Assembly: GCA_037783545.1 (NCBI GenBank)
Contig: JBBELK010000326.1
Span: forward strand, 124,001-188,000
Direction: 5' to 3'
Length of the DNA: 64,000 bases
From: Henricia sp. BOLD:AAB3569
Taxonomy: Eukaryota; Echinodermata; Asteroidea; Spinulosida; Echinasteridae
The notes under the pieces are model-generated. The model made no database searches. It worked only from the letters and a program-made list of their open reading frames with translations, and was not told the origin of the DNA. Shown piece after piece: positions 1 to 10,034 of the stretch (position 1 is the first letter of the stretch; each line of letters begins with the position of its first letter). The translations under genes were made by a program, and so were the position numbers.

Positions 1-220
1 AAAGTGTGGTCCAAACGTCGGCAAATTTGGAAGTCAAGACATTTTCCGACGAACTTCAAATTTTGCATGCTTCAAACAGTCTATATTCCGCACTTGTCCT
101 GAAAAATTGACAGACTTTCGCAGGGAAATGGCCGAGAAATTTCAGAGTTTAGGGAAAACTGGGCTCGGGCTTCCTGCCTGCTCTGCAGACCATGGCTGTC
201 CGTGTACTCCTGATCACTCG

Positions 221-232
221 TGCGCATGCTCA
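221..232. promoter_or_regulatory. NRF1-like near-palindrome TGCGCATGCTCA, one per full-length monomer
   Basis: It differs at one base from the palindrome TGCGCATGCGCA, the consensus bound by the animal factor NRF1; the left half-site TGCGCA is perfect. It is among the least variable parts of the monomer. I noticed changes within it only at 37,826-37,837, 47,885-47,896 and 50,463-50,474, and in those the TGCGCATG part is still intact. The seven short units lack it. Binding is conjecture and depends on the host being an animal. Confidence 0.4.
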
Positions 233-258
233 GTCTTGTATGGGACGGGAATTTGGTC

Positions 259-516
259 AAAGTGTGGTCCAAACGTCGGCAAATTTGGAAGTCAAGAAAT
301 TTTCCGACGGACTTCAAATTTTGCATGCTCCAAACAGTCTATATTCCGCACTTGTCCTGAAAAATTGACAGACTTTCGCCGGGAAATGGCCGAGAAATTT
401 CAGAGTTTAGGGAAAACTGGGCTTGGGCTTTCTGCCTGCTCTGCAGACCATGGCTGTCCGTGTACTCCTGATCACTCGTGCGCATGCTCAGTCTTGTTTG
501 GGACGGGAATTTTGTC
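259..516 (+). repeat. Reference monomer and its anatomy
   Basis: This unit is close to consensus and serves as a coordinate key; offsets count from its first base. A dyad lies at offsets 16-51, GCATGCTC at 65-72, the landmark CTATATTCCG at 81-90, a TTCGCCGGGAAATGG segment in the second quarter, CTGCAG near the middle, TGATCA at about 211, and the near-palindrome TGCGCATGCTCA at 221-232. A hand count of one consensus unit gives 60 C, 65 G and 14 CpG. AAATTT or AATTT tracts recur at offsets 23, 39, 58, 137 and 250. Confidence 0.9.
274..309. other. 13-bp dyad symmetry (potential hairpin), one per monomer
   Basis: The left arm CGTCGGCAAATTT (274-286) is the inverted complement of the right arm AAATTTTCCGACG (297-309) at 12 of 13 positions, with a 10-base loop between them. 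It recurs at the same offset in almost every full-length unit. In types e and g both arms change together at one pair. In several right-hand types (arms containing TCTGC, CAGACG or CTTTGG) one arm is altered and the stem is weaker. It could extrude as a cruciform, fold in a transcript, or bind a dimeric protein; none of these is shown. Confidence 0.8.
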
Positions 517-854
517 AAAGTGTGGTCCAAATGTCGGCAAATTTGGAAGTCAATAAATTTTCGGACGAACTTCAAATTGTGCATGCTCCAAACAGTCTAT
601 ATTCCGCACTTGTCCTGAAAAATTGACAGACTTTCGCCGGGAAATGGCCGAGAAATTTCAGAGTTTAGGGAAAACTGGGCTCGGGTTTCCTGCCTGCTCT
701 GCAGACCGTGGTTGTCCGTGTACTCCTGATCACTCGTGCGCATGCTCAGTCTTGTTTGGGACGGGAATTTGGTCAAAGTGTGATCCAAACGTCGGCAAAT
801 GTGGAAGTCAATACATTTTCCGACGAACTTAAAATTTTGCATGCTCCAAACAGT

Positions 855-2918
855 CTATATTCCGCACTTGTCCTGAAAAATTGACAGACTTTCGCCGGGA
901 AATGACCGAGAAATGTCAGAGTTTAGGGAAAACTGGGCTCGGGCTTCCTGCCTGCTCTGCAGACCGTGGCTGTCCGTGTTCTCCTGATCACTCGTGCGCA
1001 TGCTCAGTCTTGTTTGGGACGGGAATTTGGTCAAAGTGTGGTCCAAACGTCGGCATATTTGGAAGTCAAGAAATTTTCCGACGAACTTCAAATTTTGCAT
1101 GCTCCAAAGAGTCTATATTCCGCACTTGTCCTGAGAAATTGACAGACTTTCGCCGGGAAATGGCCGAGAAATTTCAGTGTTTAGGGAAAACTGGGCTCGG
1201 GCTTCCTGCCTGCTCTGCAGACCGTGGCTGTCCGTGTACTCCTGATCACTCGTGCGCATGCTCAGTCTTGTTTGGGACGGGAATTTGGTCAAAGTGTGGT
1301 CCAAACGTCGGCAAATTTGGAAGTCAAGAAATTTTCCGACGAACTTCAAATTGTGCATGCTCCAAACAGTCTATATTCCGCACTTGTCCTGAAAAATTGA
1401 CAGACTTTCGCCGGGAAATGGCCGAGAAATTTCAGAGTTTAGGGAAAACTGGGCTCGGGTTTCCTGCCTGCTCTGCAGACCGTGGCTGTCCGTGTACTCC
1501 TGATCACTCGTGCGCATGCTCAGTCTTGTTTGGGACTGGAATTTGGTCAAAGTGTTGTCCAAACGTCGGCAAATTTGGAAGTCAAGAAATTTTCCGACGA
1601 ACTTCAAATTTGGCATGCTCCAAACAGTCTATATTCCGCACTTGTCCTGAAAAATTGACACACTTTCGCCGGGAAATGGCCGAGAAATTTCAGAGTTTAG
1701 GGAAAACTGGGCTCGGGCTTCCTGCCTGCTCTGCAGACCGTGGCTGTCCGTGTACTCCTGATCACTCGTGCGCATGCTCAGTCTTGTTTGGGACGGGAAT
1801 TTGGTCAAAGTGTGGTCCAAACGTCGGCAAATTTGGAAGTCAAGAAATTTTCCGACGAACTTCAAATTTGGCATGCTCCAAACAGTCTATATTCCGCACT
1901 TGTCCTGAACAATTGACAGACTTTCGCCGGGAAATGGCCGAGGAATTTCAGAGTTTAGGGAAAACTGGGGTCGGGCTTCCTGCCTGCTCTGCAGACCGTG
2001 GCTGTCCGTGTACTCCTGAACACTCGTGCGCATGCTCAGTCTTGTATGGGACGGGAATTTGGTCAAAGTGTGGTCCAAACGTCGGCAAATTTGGAAGTCA
2101 AGAAATTTTCCGACGAACTTCAAATTGTGCATGCTCTAAACAGTGTATATTCCGCACTTGTCCTGAAAAATTGACAGACTTTCGCCGGGAAATGGCCGAG
2201 AAATTTCAGAGTTCAGGGAAAACTGGGCTCGGGATTCCTGCCTGCTCTGCAGACCGTGGCTGTCCGTGTACTCCTGATCACTCGTGCGCATGCTCAGTCT
2301 TGTTTGGGACGGGAATTTGGTCAAAGTGTGGTCCAAACGTCGGCAAATGTGGAAGTCAATACATTTTCCGACGAACTTCAAATTTTGCATGCTCCAAACA
2401 GTCTATAGTCCGCACTTGTCCTGAAAAATTGACAGACTTTTGCCGGGAAATGGCCGAGAAATTTCAGAGTTTAGGGAAAACTGGGCTCGGGCTTCCTGCC
2501 TGCTCTGCAGACCGTGGCTGTCCGTGTACTCCTGATCACTCGTGCGCATGCTCAGTCTTGTTTGGGACGGGAATTTGGTCAAAGTGTGGTCCAAACGTCG
2601 GCAAATTTGGAAGTCAAGAAATTTTCCGACGAACTTCAAATTTGGCATGCTCCAAACAGTCTATATTCCGCACTTGTCCTGAACAATTGACAGACTTTCG
2701 CCGGGAAATGGCCGAGAAATTTCAAAGTTTAGGGAAAACTGGGCTCGGGCTTCCTGCCTGCTCTGCAGACCGTGGCTGTCCGTGTACTCCTGATCACTCG
2801 TGCGCATGCTCAGTCTTGTATGGGACGGGAATTTGGTCAAAGTGTGGTCCAAACGTCGGCAAATGTGGAAGTCAATACATTTTCCGACGAACTTCAAATT
2901 TTGCATGCTCCAAAGAGT
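855..2918. repeat. HOR copy 0: h-i-b-c-d-e-f-g (2,064 bp, eight full monomers)
   Basis: This copy shows the undeleted arrangement. Type markers: h (855) GAAATGACCGAG; i (1,113) CCTGAGAAATT and CAGTGTTT; b (1,371) GGGTTTCCTG and GTGTTGTCC; c (1,629) TTGACACAC; d (1,887) GAGGAATTTC, GGGGTCGGG and GAACACT; e (2,145) GTGTATATTCC and GAGTTCAGGG; f (2,403) CTATAGTCCG and CTTTTGCC; g (2,661) CAAAGTTT and GTATGGG. Later copies replace the h-i pair by the fused 360-bp unit a. Confidence 0.85.
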
Positions 2919-3278
2919 CTATATTCCGCACTTGTCCTGAAAAATTGACACACTTTCGCCGGGAAATGGCCGAGAAATTTCAGAGTTTAGGGAAAACTGG
3001 GCTCGGGCTTCCTGCCTGCTCTGCAGACCGTGGCTGTCCGTGTACTCCTGATCACTTTCGCCGGGAAATGGCCGAGAAATTTCAGTGTTTAGGGAAAACT
3101 GGGCTCGGGCTTCCTGCCTGCTCTGCAGACCGTGGCTGTCCGTGTACTCCTGATCACTCGTGCGCATGCTCAGTCTTGTTTGGGACGGGAATTTGGTCAA
3201 AGTGTGGTCCAAACGTCGGCAAATTTGGAAGTCAAGAAATTTTCCGACGAACTTCAAATTGTGCATGCTCCAAACAGT
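2919..3278. repeat. 360-bp fused unit a containing a 102-bp short monomer
   Basis: The text runs into GATCAC and then jumps straight to TTTCGCCGGG of the next unit, so 156 bp are missing. The junction lies at 3,053-3,056 within a CACT shared by both partners. The right partner carries CAGTGTTT, the mark of type i. The same junction occurs seven times, at about 3,053, 4,961, 6,611, 8,777, 13,523, 15,431 and 17,081. The loss removes the NRF1-like site and dyad of the short unit, and being a multiple of three it keeps the forward frame open. Confidence 0.92.
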
Positions 3279-4826
3279 CTATATTCCGCACTTGTCCTGA
3301 AAAATTGACAGACTTTCGCCGGGAAATGGCCGAGAAATTTCAGAGTTTAGGGAAAACTGGGCTCGGGTTTCCTGCCTGCTCTGCAGACCGTGGCTGTCCG
3401 TGTACTCCTGATCACTCGTGCGCATGCTCAGTCTTGTTTGGGACTGGAATTTGGTCAAAGTGTTGTCCAAACGTCGGCAAATTTGGAAGTCAAGAAATTT
3501 TCCGACGAACTTCAAATTTGGCATGCTCCAAACAGTCTATATTCCGCACTTGTCCTGAAAAATTGACACACTTTCGCCGGGAAATGGCCGAGAAATTTCA
3601 GAGTTTAGGGAAAACTGGGCTCGGGCTTCCTGCCTGCTCTGCAGACCGTGGCTGTCCGTGTACTCCTGATCACTCGTGCGCATGCTCAGTCTTGTTTGGG
3701 ACGGGAATTTGGTCAAAGTGTGGTCCAAACGTCGGCAAATTTGGAAGTCAAGAAATTTTCCGACGAACTTCAAATTTGGCATGCTCCAAACAGTCTATAT
3801 TCCGCACTTGTCCTGAACAATTGACAGACTTTCGCCGGGAAATGGCCGAGGAATTTCAGAGTTTAGGGAAAACTGGGGTCGGGCTTCCTGCCTGCTCTGC
3901 AGACCGTGGCTGTCCGTGTACTCCTGAACACTCGTGCGCATGCTCAGTCTTGTATGGGACGGGAATTTGGTCAAAGTGTGGTCCAAACGTCGGCAAATTT
4001 GGAAGTCAAGAAATTTTCCGACGAACTTCAAATTGTGCATGCTCTAAACAGTGTATATTCCGCACTTGTCCTGAAAAATTGACAGACTTTCGCCGGGAAA
4101 TGGCCGAGAAATTTCAGAGTTCAGGGAAAACTGGGCTCGGGATTCCTGCCTGCTCTGCAGACCGTGGCTGTCCGTGTACTCCTGATCACTCGTGCGCATG
4201 CTCAGTCTTGTTTGGGACGGGAATTTGGTCAAAGTGTGGTCCAAACGTCGGCAAATGTGGAAGTCAATACATTTTCCGACGAACTTCAAATTTTGCATGC
4301 TCCAAACAGTCTATAGTCCGCACTTGTCCTGAAAAATTGACAGACTTTTGCCGGGAAATGGCCGAGAAATTTCAGAGTTTAGGGAAAACTGGGCTCGGGC
4401 TTCCTGCCTGCTCTGCAGACCGTGGCTGTCCGTGTACTCCTGATCACTCGTGCGCATGCTCAGTCTTGTTTGGGACGGGAATTTGGTCAAAGTGTGGTCC
4501 AAACGTCGGCAAATTTGGAAGTCAAGAAATTTTCCGACGAACTTCAAATTTGGCATGCTCCAAACAGTCTATATTCCGCACTTGTCCTGAACAATTGACA
4601 GACTTTCGCCGGGAAATGGCCGAGAAATTTCAAAGTTTATGGAAAACTGGGCTCGGGCTTCCTGCCTGCTCTGCAGACCGTGGCTGTCCGTGTACTCCTG
4701 ATCACTCGTGCGCATGCTCAGTCTTGTATGGGACGGGAATTTGGTCAAAGTGTGGTCCAAACGTCGGCAAATGTGGAAGTCAATACATTTTCCGACGAAC
4801 TTCAAATTTTGCATGCTCCAAAGAGT
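2919..4826. repeat. HOR copy 1: a-b-c-d-e-f-g (1,908 bp)
   Basis: One fused unit plus six full monomers, in the same marker order as copy 0 from b onward. It matches 13,389-15,296 at an offset of 10,470, apart from the start of unit a and a few single changes such as T at 4,640. It is the first unit of the larger super-repeat. Confidence 0.88.
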
Positions 4827-6476
4827 CTATATTCCGCACTTGTCCTGAAAAATTGAGACACTTTCGCCGGGAAATGGCCGAGAAATTTCAGAGTTTAGGG
4901 AAAACTGGGCTCGGGCTTCCTGCCTGCTCTGCAGACCGTGGCTGTCCGTGTACTCCTGATCACTTTCGCCGGGAAATGGCCGAGAAATTTCAGTGTTTAG
5001 GGAAAACTGGGCTCGGGCTTCCTGCCTGCTCTGCAGACCGTGGCTGTCCGTGTACTCCTGATCACTCGTGCGCATGCTCAGTCTTGTATGGGACGGGAAT
5101 TTGGTCAAAGTGTGGTCCAAACGTCGGCAAATTTGGAAGTCAAGAAATTTTCCGACGGACTTCAAATTTTGCATGCTCCAAACAGTCTATATTCCGCACT
5201 TGTCCTGAAAAATTGACAGACTTTCGCCGGGAAATGGCCGAGAAATTTCAGAGTTTAGGGAAAACTGGGCTCGGGCTTCCTGCCTGCTCTGCAGACCGTG
5301 GCTGTCCGTGTACTCCTGATCACTCGTGCGCATGCTCAGTCTTGTTTGGGACGGGAATTTGGTCAAAGTGTGGTCCAAACGTCGGCAAATTTGGAAGTCA
5401 AGAAATTTTCCGACGAACTTCAAATTTGGCATGCTCCAAACAGTCTATATTCCGCACTTGTCCTGAACAATTGACAGACTTTCGCCGGGAAATGGCCGAG
5501 GAATTTCAGAGTTTAGGGAAAACTGGGGTCGGGCTTCCTGCCTGCTCTGCAGACCGTGGCTGTCCGTGTACTCCTGAACACTCGTGCGCATGCTCAGTCT
5601 TGTATGGGACGGGAATTTGGTCAAAGTGTGGTCCAAACGTCGGCAAATTTGGAAGTCAAGAAATTTTCCGACGAACTTCAAATTGTGCATGCTCTAAACA
5701 GTGTATATTCCGCACTTGTCCTGAAAAATTGACAGACTTTCGCCGGGAAATGGCCGAGAAATTTCAGAGTTCAGGGAAAACTGGGCTCGGGATTCCTGCC
5801 TGCTCTGCAGACCGTGGCTGTCCGTGTACTCCTGATCACTCGTGCGCATGCTCAGTCTTGTTTGGGACGGGAATTTGGTCAAAGTGTGGTCCAAACGTCG
5901 GCAAATGTGGAAGTCAATACATTTTCCGACGAACTTCAAATTTTGCATGCTCCAAACAGTCTATAGTCCGCACTTGTCCTGAAAAATTGACAGACTTTTG
6001 CCGGGAAATGGCCGAGAAATTTCAAAGTTTAGGGAAAACTGGGCTCGGGCTTCCTGCCTGCTCTGCAGACCGTGGCTGTCCGTGTACTCCTGATCACTCG
6101 TGCGCATGCTCAGTCTTGTTTGGGACGGGAATTTGGTCAAAGTGTGGTCCAAACGTCGGCAAATTTGGAAGTCAAGAAATTTTCCGACGAACTTCAAATT
6201 TGGCATGCTCCAAACAGTCTATATTCCGCACTTGTCCTGAACAATTGACAGACTTTCGCCGGGAAATGGCCGAGAAATTTCAAAGTTTAGGGAAAACTGG
6301 GCTCGGGCTTCCTGCCTGCTCTGCAGACCGTGGCTGTCCGTGTACTCCTGATCACTCGTGCGCATGCTCAGTCTTGTATGGGACGGGAATTTGGTCAAAG
6401 TGTGGTCCAAACGTCGGCAAATGTGGAAGTCAATACATTTTCCGACGAACTTCAAATTTTGCATGCTCCAAAGAGT
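4827..6476. repeat. HOR copy 2: a-(b/c)-d-e-f-g (1,650 bp, one monomer short)
   Basis: The unit at 5,187 begins like b (GACAGACTTT) and ends like c, replacing two monomers, so the copy is exactly 258 bp shorter than copy 1. Its unit a has GTATGGG and GACGGACTT, marks of the leading monomer at 81-338, which suggests exchange with such a unit. The counterpart is 15,297-16,946. Confidence 0.85.
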
Positions 6477-8642
6477 CTATATTCCGCACTTGTCCTGAAA
6501 AATTGACACACTTTCGCCGGGAAATGGCCGAGAAATTTCAGAGTTTAGGGAAAACTGGGCTCGGGCTTCCTGCCTGCTCTGCAGACCGTGGCTGTCCGTG
6601 TACTCCTGATCACTTTCGCCGGGAAATGGCCGAGAAATTTCAGTGTTTAGGGAAAACTGGGCTCGGGCTTCCTGCCTGCTCTGCAGACCGTGGCTGTCCG
6701 TGTACTCCTGATCACTCGTGCGCATGCTCAGTCTTGTTTGGGACGGGAATTTGGTCAAAGTGTGGTCCAAACGTCGGCAAATTTGGAAGTCAAGAAATTT
6801 TCCGACGAACTTCAAATTGTGCATGCTCCAAACAGTCTATATTCCGCACTTGTCCTGAAAAATTGACAGACTTTCGCCGGGAAATGGCCGAGAAATTTCA
6901 GAGTTTAGGGAAAACTGGGCTCGGGTTTCCTGCCTGCTCTGCAGACCGTGGCTGTCCGTGTACTCCTGATCACTCGTGCGCATGCTCAGTCTTGTTTGGG
7001 ACTGGAATTTGGTCAAAGTGTTGTCCAAACGTCGGCAAATTTGGAAGTCAAGAAATTTTCCGACGAACTTCAAATTTGGCATGCTCCAAACAGTCTATAT
7101 TCCGCACTTGTCCTGAAAAATTGACACACTTTCGCCGGGAAATGGCCGAGAAATTTCAGAGTTTAGGGAAAACTGGGCTCGGGCTTCCTGCCTGCTCTGC
7201 AGACCGTGGCTGTCCGTGTACTCCTGATCACTCGTGCGCATGCTCAGTCTTGTTTGGGACGGGAATTTGGTCAAAGTGTGGTCCAAACGTCGGCAAATTT
7301 GGAAGTCAAGAAATTTTCCGACGAACTTCAAATTTGGCATGCTCCAAACAGTCTATATTCCGCACTTGTCCTGAACAATTGACAGACTTTCGCCGGGAAA
7401 TGGCCGAGGAATTTCAGAGTTTAGGGAAAACTGGGCTCGGGCTTCCTGCCAGCTCTGCAGACCGTGGCTGTCCGTGTACTCCTGATCACTCGTGCGCATG
7501 CTCAGTCTTGTTTGGGACGGGAATTTGGTCAAAGTGTGGTCCAAACGTCGGCAAATTTGGAAGTCAAGAAATTTTCCGACGAACTTCAAATTTGGCATGC
7601 TCCAAACAGTCTATATTCCGCACTTGTCCTGAACAATTGACAGACTTTCGCCGGGAAATGGCCGAGGAATTTCAGAGTTTAGGGAAAACTGGGGTCGGGC
7701 TTCCTGCCTGCTCTGCAGACCGTGGCTGTCCGTGTACTCCTGAACACTCGTGCGCATGCTCAGTCTTGTATGGGACGGGAATTTGGTCAAAGTGTGGTCC
7801 AAACGTCGGCAAATTTGGAAGTCAAAAAATTTTCCGACGAACTTCAAATTGTGCATGCTCTAAACAGTGTATATTCCGCACTTGTCCTGAAAAATTGACA
7901 GACTTTCTCCGGGAAATGGCCGAGAAATTTCAGAGTTCAGGGAAAACTGGGCTCGGGATTCCTGCCTGCTCTGCAGACCGTGGCTGTCCGTGTACTCCTG
8001 ATCACTCGTGCGCATGCTCAGTCTTGTTTGGGACGGGAATTTGGTCAAAGTGTGGTCCAAACGTCGGCAAATGTGGAAGTCAATACATTTTCCGACGAAC
8101 TTCAAATTTTGCATGCTCCAAACAGTCTATAGTCCGCACTTGTCCTGAAAAATTGACAGACTTTTGCCGGGAAATGGCCGAGAAATTTCAGAGTTTAGGG
8201 AAAACTGGGCTCGGGCTTCCTGCCTGCTCTGCAGACCGTGGCTGTCCGTGTACTCCTGATCACTCGTGCGCATGCTCAGTCTTGTTTGGGACGGGAATTT
8301 GGTCAAAGTGTGGTCCAAACGTCGGCAAATTTGGAAGTCAAGAAATTTTCCGACGAACTTCAAATTTGGCATGCTCCAAACAGTCTATATTCCGCACTTG
8401 TCCTGAACAATTGACAGACTTTCGCCGGGAAATGGCCGAGAAATTTCAAAGTTTAGGGAAAACTGGGCTCGGGCTTCCTGCCTGCTCTGCAGACCGTGGC
8501 TGTCCGTGTACTCCTGATCACTCGTGCGCATGCTCAGTCTTGTATGGGACGGGAATTTGGTCAAAGTGTGGTCCAAACGTCGGCAAATGTGGAAGTCAAT
8601 ACATTTTCCGACGAACTTCAAATTTTGCATGCTCCAAAGAGT
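6477..8642. repeat. HOR copy 3: a-b-c-d'-d-e-f-g (2,166 bp, one monomer extra)
   Basis: An additional d-like unit d' (7,353) has GAGGAATTTC but GGGCTCGGG and CCAGCTCTG. The copy is 258 bp longer than copy 1. It is the HOR missing from the right-hand super-repeat, where copy 2's counterpart is followed directly by copy 4's counterpart. Confidence 0.85.
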
Positions 8643-10034
8643 CTATATTCCGCACTTGTCCTGAAAAATTGACACACTTTCGCCGGGAAATGGCCGAGAA
8701 ATTTCAGAGTTTAGGGAAAACTGGGCTCGGGCTTCCTGCCTGCTCTGCAGACCGTGGCTGTCCGTGTACTCCTGATCACTTTCGCCGGGAAATGGCCGAG
8801 AAATTTCAGTGTTTAGGGAAAACTGGGCTCGGGCTTCCTGCCTGCTCTGCAGACCGTGGCTGTCCGTGTACTCCTGATCACTCGTGCGCATGCTCAGTCT
8901 TGTTTGGGACGGGAATTTGGTCAAAGTGTGGTCCAAACGTCGGCAAATTTGGAAGTCAAGAAATTTTCCGACGAACTTCAAATTGTGCATGCTCCAAACA
9001 GTCTATATTCCGCACTTGTCCTGAAAAATTGACAGACTTTCGCCGGGAAATGGCCGAGAAATTTCAGAGTTTAGGGAAAACTGGGCTCGGGTTTCCTGCC
9101 TGCTCTGCAGACCGTGGCTGTCCGTGTACTCCTGATCACTCGTGCGCATGCTCAGTCTTGTTTGGGACTGGAATTTGGTCAAAGTGTTGTCCAAACGTCG
9201 GCAAATTTGGAAGTCAAGAAATTTTCCGACGAACTTCAAATTTGGCATGCTCCAAACAGTCTATATTCCGCACTTGTCCTGAAAAATTGACACACTTTCG
9301 CCGGGAAATGGCCGAGAAATTTCAGAGTTTAGGGAAAACTGGGCTCGGGCTTCCTGCCTGCTCTGCAGACCGTGGCTGTCCGTGTACTCCTGATCACTCG
9401 TGCGCATGCTCAGTCTTGTTTGGGACGGGAATTTGGTCAAAGTGTGGTCCAAACGTCGGCAAATTTGGAAGTCAAGAAATTTTCCGACGAACTTCAAATT
9501 TGGCATGCTCCAAACAGTCTATATTCCGCACTTGTCCTGAACAATTGACAGACTTTCGCAGGGAAATGGCCGAGGAATTTCAGAGTTTAGGGAAAACTGG
9601 GGTCGGGCTTCCTGCCAGCTCTGCAGACCGTGGCTGTCCGTGTACTCCTGATCACTCGTGCGCATGCTCAGTCTTGTATGGGACGGGAATTTGGTCAAAG
9701 TGTGGTCCAAACGTCGGCAAATTTGGAAGTCAAGAAATTTTCCGACGAACTTCAAATTGTGCATGCTCTAAACAGTGTATATTCCGCACTTGTCCTGAAA
9801 AATTGACAGACTTTCGCCGGGAAATGGCCGAGAAATTTCAGAGTTCAGGGAAAACTGGGCTCGGGATTCCTGCCTGCTCTGCAGACCGTGGCTGTCCGTG
9901 TACTGCTGATCACTCGTGCGCATGCTCAGTCTTGTTTGGGACGGGAATTTGGTCAAAGTGTGGTCCAAACGTCGGCAAATGTGGAAGTCAATACATTTTC
10001 CGACGAACTTCAAATTTTGCATGCTCCAAACAGT
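8643..10034. repeat. HOR copy 4: a-b-c-d-e (1,392 bp, truncated)
   Basis: The order stops after e and is followed by a new h-i pair. Unit d has CCAGCTCTG. The e unit has TACTGCTGATC instead of TACTCCTGATC, a mark that then stays with e to the right. The counterpart is 16,947-18,338 at offset 8,304. I noticed two differences between them: A at 9,560 in this copy and T at 18,065 in the other. Confidence 0.85.

Larger units (their letters stand above)
81..854. repeat. Three leading monomers outside the recognisable HOR
   Basis: Units 81-338, 339-596 and 597-854 do not follow the order seen to their right. The first carries GACGGACTT at about 307, a marker seen again only in the fused units at 4,827 and 15,297. 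The second has AATAAATTTTCGG. The third resembles type e or g in its AAATGTGG and AATACATT pair, but forward-frame continuity ends in it near 832. Confidence 0.7.

Noticed and set aside
294-313. CENP-B box on the minus strand
   Set aside because: TTCGTCGGAAA matches only the left part of the 17-bp box (about 10 of 17 bases). The essential CGGG half is absent, and units with CGTAC lose TTCG as well.
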